From a virus, in the IMG/VR virus record IMGVR_UViG_3300032163_000067, positions 1-33,739 of that record: a DNA stretch of 33,739 nt; one strand, 5' to 3'. A program made the translations under genes and the position numbers. Numbering within the stretch: position 1 is the stretch's first letter; each line of letters opens with the position of its first letter. A model generated the notes under the pieces. It was not told the origin of the DNA and ran no database searches. It was given only the letters and a program-made list of their open reading frames with translations. Positions 30,015 through 33,739 of this stretch are shown in pieces.

Positions 30015-33000
30015 ATGAGTCAATGGTTGCAAGTATCGCTAAATCAGGCAATAGAATCCTTAAGTAATTTTGCCACTGCTCATAAGCAGATTCATTCATT
30101 CAGATATGGAACAAATAAGGAACAGGAACTTTCTGAGAGCACAGTATATCCGGAAATGGCTGTTTATCCTACATCTGTTAATGTTGGTGAGCATACAATG
30201 GAGTATACGCTCAGAATTGAGTTATATGATTTAGAAAGAAATGATGTTGCCAATACACAAGACGTTCAATCTGACCTTCTTCAAGTTTGTGTTGATGCTG
30301 TAAATTTCCTTAGGCGCAATACCGGATATTACTGGAACGTTAAATCCAGCACAACTGCTACTCCTTTTACTCAAAGAAACACATCAGTTCTTGCTGGATG
30401 GTCTTTTAATGTAACACTAGTTGCAATTAATAATGGCAATATATGTGACATACCGGGAGTTCAACCAACTGAACCAATTGATTTGGATTTAACAGACGGA
30501 GCGAGTGGATGTTTTACTTTCCCTTGTTTGAGCGCTACGTCTATATCTGCTGGTAGTTTTTTTTCTGGTTCAACACCGCTTTCTGATATAATAATAAACC
30601 TTACAACCGGAATTACTTCCACACTTCAATCTGGATTCTCAGGCTGGACGGCCTCTACAGGTGTCAATTCAATAATAGCAAATAATGGAAGCGGTAACGT
30701 AGCCTCTGGTAATTTTGCCATTGCCGGTGGTACTGGGAATACTGCTTCCGGTCTGACGTCTTTTATTGGAGGTGGAATTTTAAATATAACAAATGGTGCT
30801 CGTTCATTCATTGGTGGAGGACAATCAAACGTAGCTACGGCAAATAATTCAGCTGTACTTACTGGACTTAATAATAAAGCTTCAGGACTTCAATCAGTTG
30901 TAGTTGGAGGTTCAGGAAGTTTAGCTTCAGGAAACAACTCAGTGATTGGAGGTGGATTTTTAAATTCAGCTACAACAACTTATTCGACAGTTTCTGGTGG
31001 AAGAAATAATGTAGCATCTGGAACTAATTCTTTTATTGGAGGCGGAAATGCCAATTCGACAACAACAACAAATGCAACTGTAGTAGGCGGAACATTAAAC
31101 AGGGCTTCTGGAATTGCCTCATTTATAGGGGGTGGAAATGCTAATTCAGCAACTACAACTTATTCCACCATAGGTGGCGGACATTTAAATAAAGCTTCTG
31201 GCTTGCGTTCTTTTGTCGGTGGTGGACAAAATAATACAGCAAGAACATCATATTCAATTGTAGTTGGCGGACAAAATAATATAGCATCTGGAAAAACTTC
31301 TTTTGTCGGCGGAGGAAACTACAATACGGCTTCAGGACACTACTCTTCTATTGTTGGGGGTTCTTACAATGTTGCTTCAGGAGCATATTCATTTATAGGA
31401 GGTGGGGGAGGAGTTAGTCCATATATAAGGCATTATGCTTCTGGAAAATATTCTACAATTGGTGGTGGTGCAGCGCATACTTCTTCTGGGTATCACTCTA
31501 CAATAGCAGGTGGTACTAATAATATAGCATCTGGTAATGGCTCTGCTATTTTAGGAGGTTCAAGCAATGAGGCGAATAATTTATACTCTTCTGTTTTAGG
31601 AGGTAAAGATAATCATAATTCCGGAGATTATTCATCAATATTGGCCGGAAGAGGCAATATAATAACAGGAAATCGTTCAGCAATTGGAGCAGGGCAGAAT
31701 TTGGTTAATTCCTTCGATGATACATTTTTAATACAGAATTTAACAGCCAATACAATATCGGGAACAACTTTTTATTCTGGTAACACAGAATTATCTTCCT
31801 TATTCGCACTACAAGGTACACAACCAAGAATTTCCCAAGGAAATAATATACAAACAGGCGGAACAATTTCTAATCCAATAATCAGCACAGTAGATTCTCC
31901 ACAATTCAATAACATAACTTCTACAGGCAATTCAATTTTTAATACTTTATCAGCTTCAACACTTTCTGCAAAAACAATATGGACAAGTACCATATCAGGA
32001 ATGTCTCCAATTAATATTGAAAAAGTTTACATACAAAATGGCTCTCTCAGTGCTACAGGATTTAATTACCAAGACGGAAATCAATCATTAAGTAAAATAT
32101 TAACTTCTGATGCCAGTGGTAATGCAACTTGGCAAGTTTCACAAGGAAATGGAATATTGACATTTATGCTATATTCTGGAGCTTCTGATATTGCCACTTA
32201 TAATCAGATGCCGTCCTTGTCTAATTATATTGCTGGTACACTTACGACTTCTGCATATACTGTAACGCCTGCACCAACAGTTATAGGGAATTTTGCAACA
32301 AATGTTGGGTTCCCAAATAGAACAATTATACCTGTTGGTTCTTTTCTTGGGCATTATGAAACTCAAAAGGGAGCAGGTTCAAATAATTATTATACATATT
32401 TTGAGGTTTATAAAAGAAATACATTAGGGAGTGAAACACTTCTTGTAACCTCAGACAATACGTCACAAACTTCCGTTAATACTGTTGTTCAAAATACAAC
32501 TACTGCATTTATATCCAGTGCTATTACTATTAGTGCGACAGACAGAATTGTAATGAAAATATATGCAGTGATGATAACGTCAAGTGCAAATATTACTTTA
32601 CGCTTTGATAATACGACAAATGCTCGTTTGGAATTGCCTTCACAAAGTGCGGATGCCACCAACTTTATCCCATATACAGGAGCTACGTCTGACGTAAATC
32701 TAGGTTCGCACAATTTAACAAATATTAATTCCTTTTCAGCAACTTCTGTATTTGCAAATTCAATAACTGGTGTTACTATTTCTGGGGGAACAATATATTC
32801 AGGTAGCACAGAGCTTGGTGTTGTGATGCAAAGATTTGTTCCCACAAGTTCTTCAACAAATATTGCCAATGGAACGAACACATATACCGGAGGAACATCC
32901 TCTGTCCCATCAATAAATGTATCAGGAGGTACGTTTAATAATATAAATGCAACAGGCACTTCTGTATTTAACACACTTAATGTTGCAACAATGAGTGGTA

Positions 33001-33739
33001 CAACCGGTTCATTTGCAAGTTTTTCAGCAACATCATTAAGTGGAACAACACTTACTCTTGGTTTGTCTGGAGTAGGCGGAAGTCAATTTATTAATGCAAC
33101 ACTTGGCGCAGAACTTGCTCCTGCATTATCTGGAGCAACAACTGTAAATTGGACTTTTGGTGCACCTTATACTACTCCGCTTGCTGGGACAATAAATAAA
33201 TCAACAGATGGAATTACTACCATCACACCAACTGCTGCATCAACTATAGTAATAGGAACAACTTATAAAGTCGTAATTGTTGTATCTGCTATTACTGTAG
33301 CTACTGGATTTTATTACACTTTGGGAAACGTACTTGGAACCATTATAACATCAGCGGGTACTTATACAGATTATATAACTGCAACATCAACTGGGAATTT
33401 AATTATAACTCCATTTCAAACTGGAACTAGATGGATAATTTCTTCAATAAGCATAAAGGCTGTGACATCTGGAACAGGTGCTGAGACAATAGAAGGAAAG
33501 TTAACTGTCGGAGCAGGCGCTTCTTTATATGGAAAAATAGGAATAGGAATGTCCAATCCTTTGTATCCGCTTCAAATAAATGTACAAGGAACAACACAGG
33601 GAGCAGGCACAGGCTTGGTTATTGGAAATCCAGATATTCTTTCCAATATAAAACAAACCGTTAAAATCGGAGTAGATAATACTTTAAATTGTGGATGGCT
33701 TTCTGTTGATGCCGGAAATAACGGAGTTCAGCCTTTTAA
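30015..33739 (+). CDS. Giant tail fibre protein, N-terminal part (continues at 1-1418)
   Basis: The frame is open from ATG 30015 to the window end and joins 1-1418 in frame, giving about 1,665 residues. Residues 1-150 (ATAHKQIHSFRYGTNKEQEL, VQSDLLQVCVDAVNFLRRNT, PFTQRNTSVLAGWSFNVTLV) look like a tail-terminator-like domain normally found alone in Bacteroidetes phages. A linker (FFSGSTPLSDIIINL) leads to about 21 beta-roll units of about 15 residues (TYSTVSGGRNNVASG type) over residues about 213-565. Shaft modules follow with FYSGNTELSSLF and IYSGSTELGVVM linkers, a beta-sandwich-like insert near 32300-32660, and GKIGIGMSNPLYPLQI repeats. It is the longest gene of the phage and likely the main adhesion fibre. 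Confidence 0.88.
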   Translation, partial: MSQWLQVSLNQAIESLSNFATAHKQIHSFRYGTNKEQELSESTVYPEMAVYPTSVNVGEHTMEYTLRIELYDLERNDVANTQDVQSDLLQVCVDAVNFLRRNTGYYWNVKSSTTATPFTQRNTSVLAGWSFNVTLVAINNGNICDIPGVQPTEPIDLDLTDGASGCFTFPCLSATSISAGSFFSGSTPLSDIIINLTTGITSTLQSGFSGWTASTGVNSIIANNGSGNVASGNFAIAGGTGNTASGLTSFIGGGILNITNGARSFIGGGQSNVATANNSAVLTGLNNKASGLQSVVVGGSGSLASGNNSVIGGGFLNSATTTYSTVSGGRNNVASGTNSFIGGGNANSTTTTNATVVGGTLNRASGIASFIGGGNANSATTTYSTIGGGHLNKASGLRSFVGGGQNNTARTSYSIVVGGQNNIASGKTSFVGGGNYNTASGHYSSIVGGSYNVASGAYSFIGGGGGVSPYIRHYASGKYSTIGGGAAHTSSGYHSTIAGGTNNIASGNGSAILGGSSNEANNLYSSVLGGKDNHNSGDYSSILAGRGNIITGNRSAIGAGQNLVNSFDDTFLIQNLTANTISGTTFYSGNTELSSLFALQGTQPRISQGNNIQTGGTISNPIISTVDSPQFNNITSTGNSIFNTLSASTLSAKTIWTSTISGMSPINIEKVYIQNGSLSATGFNYQDGNQSLSKILTSDASGNATWQVSQGNGILTFMLYSGASDIATYNQMPSLSNYIAGTLTTSAYTVTPAPTVIGNFATNVGFPNRTIIPVGSFLGHYETQKGAGSNNYYTYFEVYKRNTLGSETLLVTSDNTSQTSVNTVVQNTTTAFISSAITISATDRIVMKIYAVMITSSANITLRFDNTTNARLELPSQSADATNFIPYTGATSDVNLGSHNLTNINSFSATSVFANSITGVTISGGTIYSGSTELGVVMQRFVPTSSSTNIANGTNTYTGGTSSVPSINVSGGTFNNINATGTSVFNTLNVATMSGTTGSFASFSATSLSGTTLTLGLSGVGGSQFINATLGAELAPALSGATTVNWTFGAPYTTPLAGTINKSTDGITTITPTAASTIVIGTTYKVVIVVSAITVATGFYYTLGNVLGTIITSAGTYTDYITATSTGNLIITPFQTGTRWIISSISIKAVTSGTGAETIEGKLTVGAGASLYGKIGIGMSNPLYPLQINVQGTTQGAGTGLVIGNPDILSNIKQTVKIGVDNTLNCGWLSVDAGNNGVQPF
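33595..33739. repeat. Terminal overlap, right copy (pairs with 1-145)
   Basis: It matches positions 1-145 at 144 of 145 bases; 33646 is A where position 52 is T. See the left copy. Confidence 0.9.

Noticed and set aside
30650-31710. Regularly spaced short repeats resembling a CRISPR array.
   Set aside because: Units are degenerate 45-nt codon-based repeats in one open frame encoding beta-roll residues, with no conserved repeat/unique spacer structure and no cas genes.
32489-32974. Minus-strand ORF of 161 codons inside the giant fibre.
   Set aside because: It is a shadow of a low-stop Thr/Ser/Asn-rich coding stretch.
1-33739. Diversity-generating retroelement acting on the fibres.
   Set aside because: No reverse transcriptase gene or adenine-biased template/variable repeat pair was found.
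1-33739. Temperate lifestyle with integrase and att site.
   Set aside because: No tyrosine or serine recombinase motif in any frame; the HTH-like proteins alone do not establish lysogeny.

Overview
The window is almost certainly one complete, circularly permuted genome of a tailed phage (siphovirus-type) of a Bacteroidetes host. The last 145 bases (33595-33739) repeat the first 145 (1-145) with one mismatch, and the reading frame open at the right end continues in frame into the frame open at the left end, so the unique length is about 33,594 bp. The host call rests on several signs. The DNA is AT-rich and start codons follow A-rich leaders without clear Shine-Dalgarno sequences. There is a BT4734/VirE-N-type primase-like protein, a DUF6712-like connector, a lipoprotein whose Cys is followed by KKEK, and one good Bacteroidetes-type promoter (TTG, 21 nt, TATATTTG).

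Layout. (1) 26.8-29.9 kb (+): small and large terminase, then a tail-assembly-chaperone-like gene with a -1 frameshift extension. (2) 30.0 kb through the junction to 1.4 kb (+): one 1,665-residue tail fibre protein. (3) 1.4-10.1 kb (+): small proteins, an HK97-gp10-like protein, two large tail or tail-tip proteins, a beta-roll fibre protein and the tape measure protein. (4) 10.2-16.6 kb (+): XkdF-like prohead protease, scaffold-like protein, major capsid protein, probable tail tube, unknown virion protein, portal, head-tail connector, holin. (5) 20.0-16.7 kb (-): a tight leftward operon led by the primase-like protein, with several unknown small proteins, two sharing a helix-turn-helix-like domain, and a terminal lipoprotein. 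(6) 20.3-26.2 kb (+): a rightward, probably early or middle operon of small proteins with a domesticated-looking NUMOD4/HNH protein, a PD-(D/E)XK nuclease candidate, a sigma-factor-like protein, a membrane protein, a GIY-YIG homing endonuclease and a CxxC-rich protein. An HNH homing endonuclease lies on the opposite strand just before the small terminase.

How it may work together (inference): the divergent control region at 20.0-20.28 kb separates the leftward replication/host-interaction operon from the rightward operon. The rightward operon makes a sigma-like factor that could switch on late genes; six late genes, most of them structural, carry a shared RCATTTA leader motif. Structural modules are in unusual order, with the tail genes between terminase and head genes.

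The most unusual signals are at DNA/RNA level. A nonamer GTAAAATCC (or its complement) occurs 22 times, 18 of them between 22.5 and 29.2 kb and ten within 1.53 kb around the small terminase. A heptamer-like unit ACA(T/G)CCG is repeated just upstream of start codons throughout the rightward operon. The leader of the leftward operon has interleaved inverted repeats predicting a pseudoknot or a two-state switch. No integrase, tRNA, CRISPR, DNA polymerase, helicase or endolysin is recognisable.
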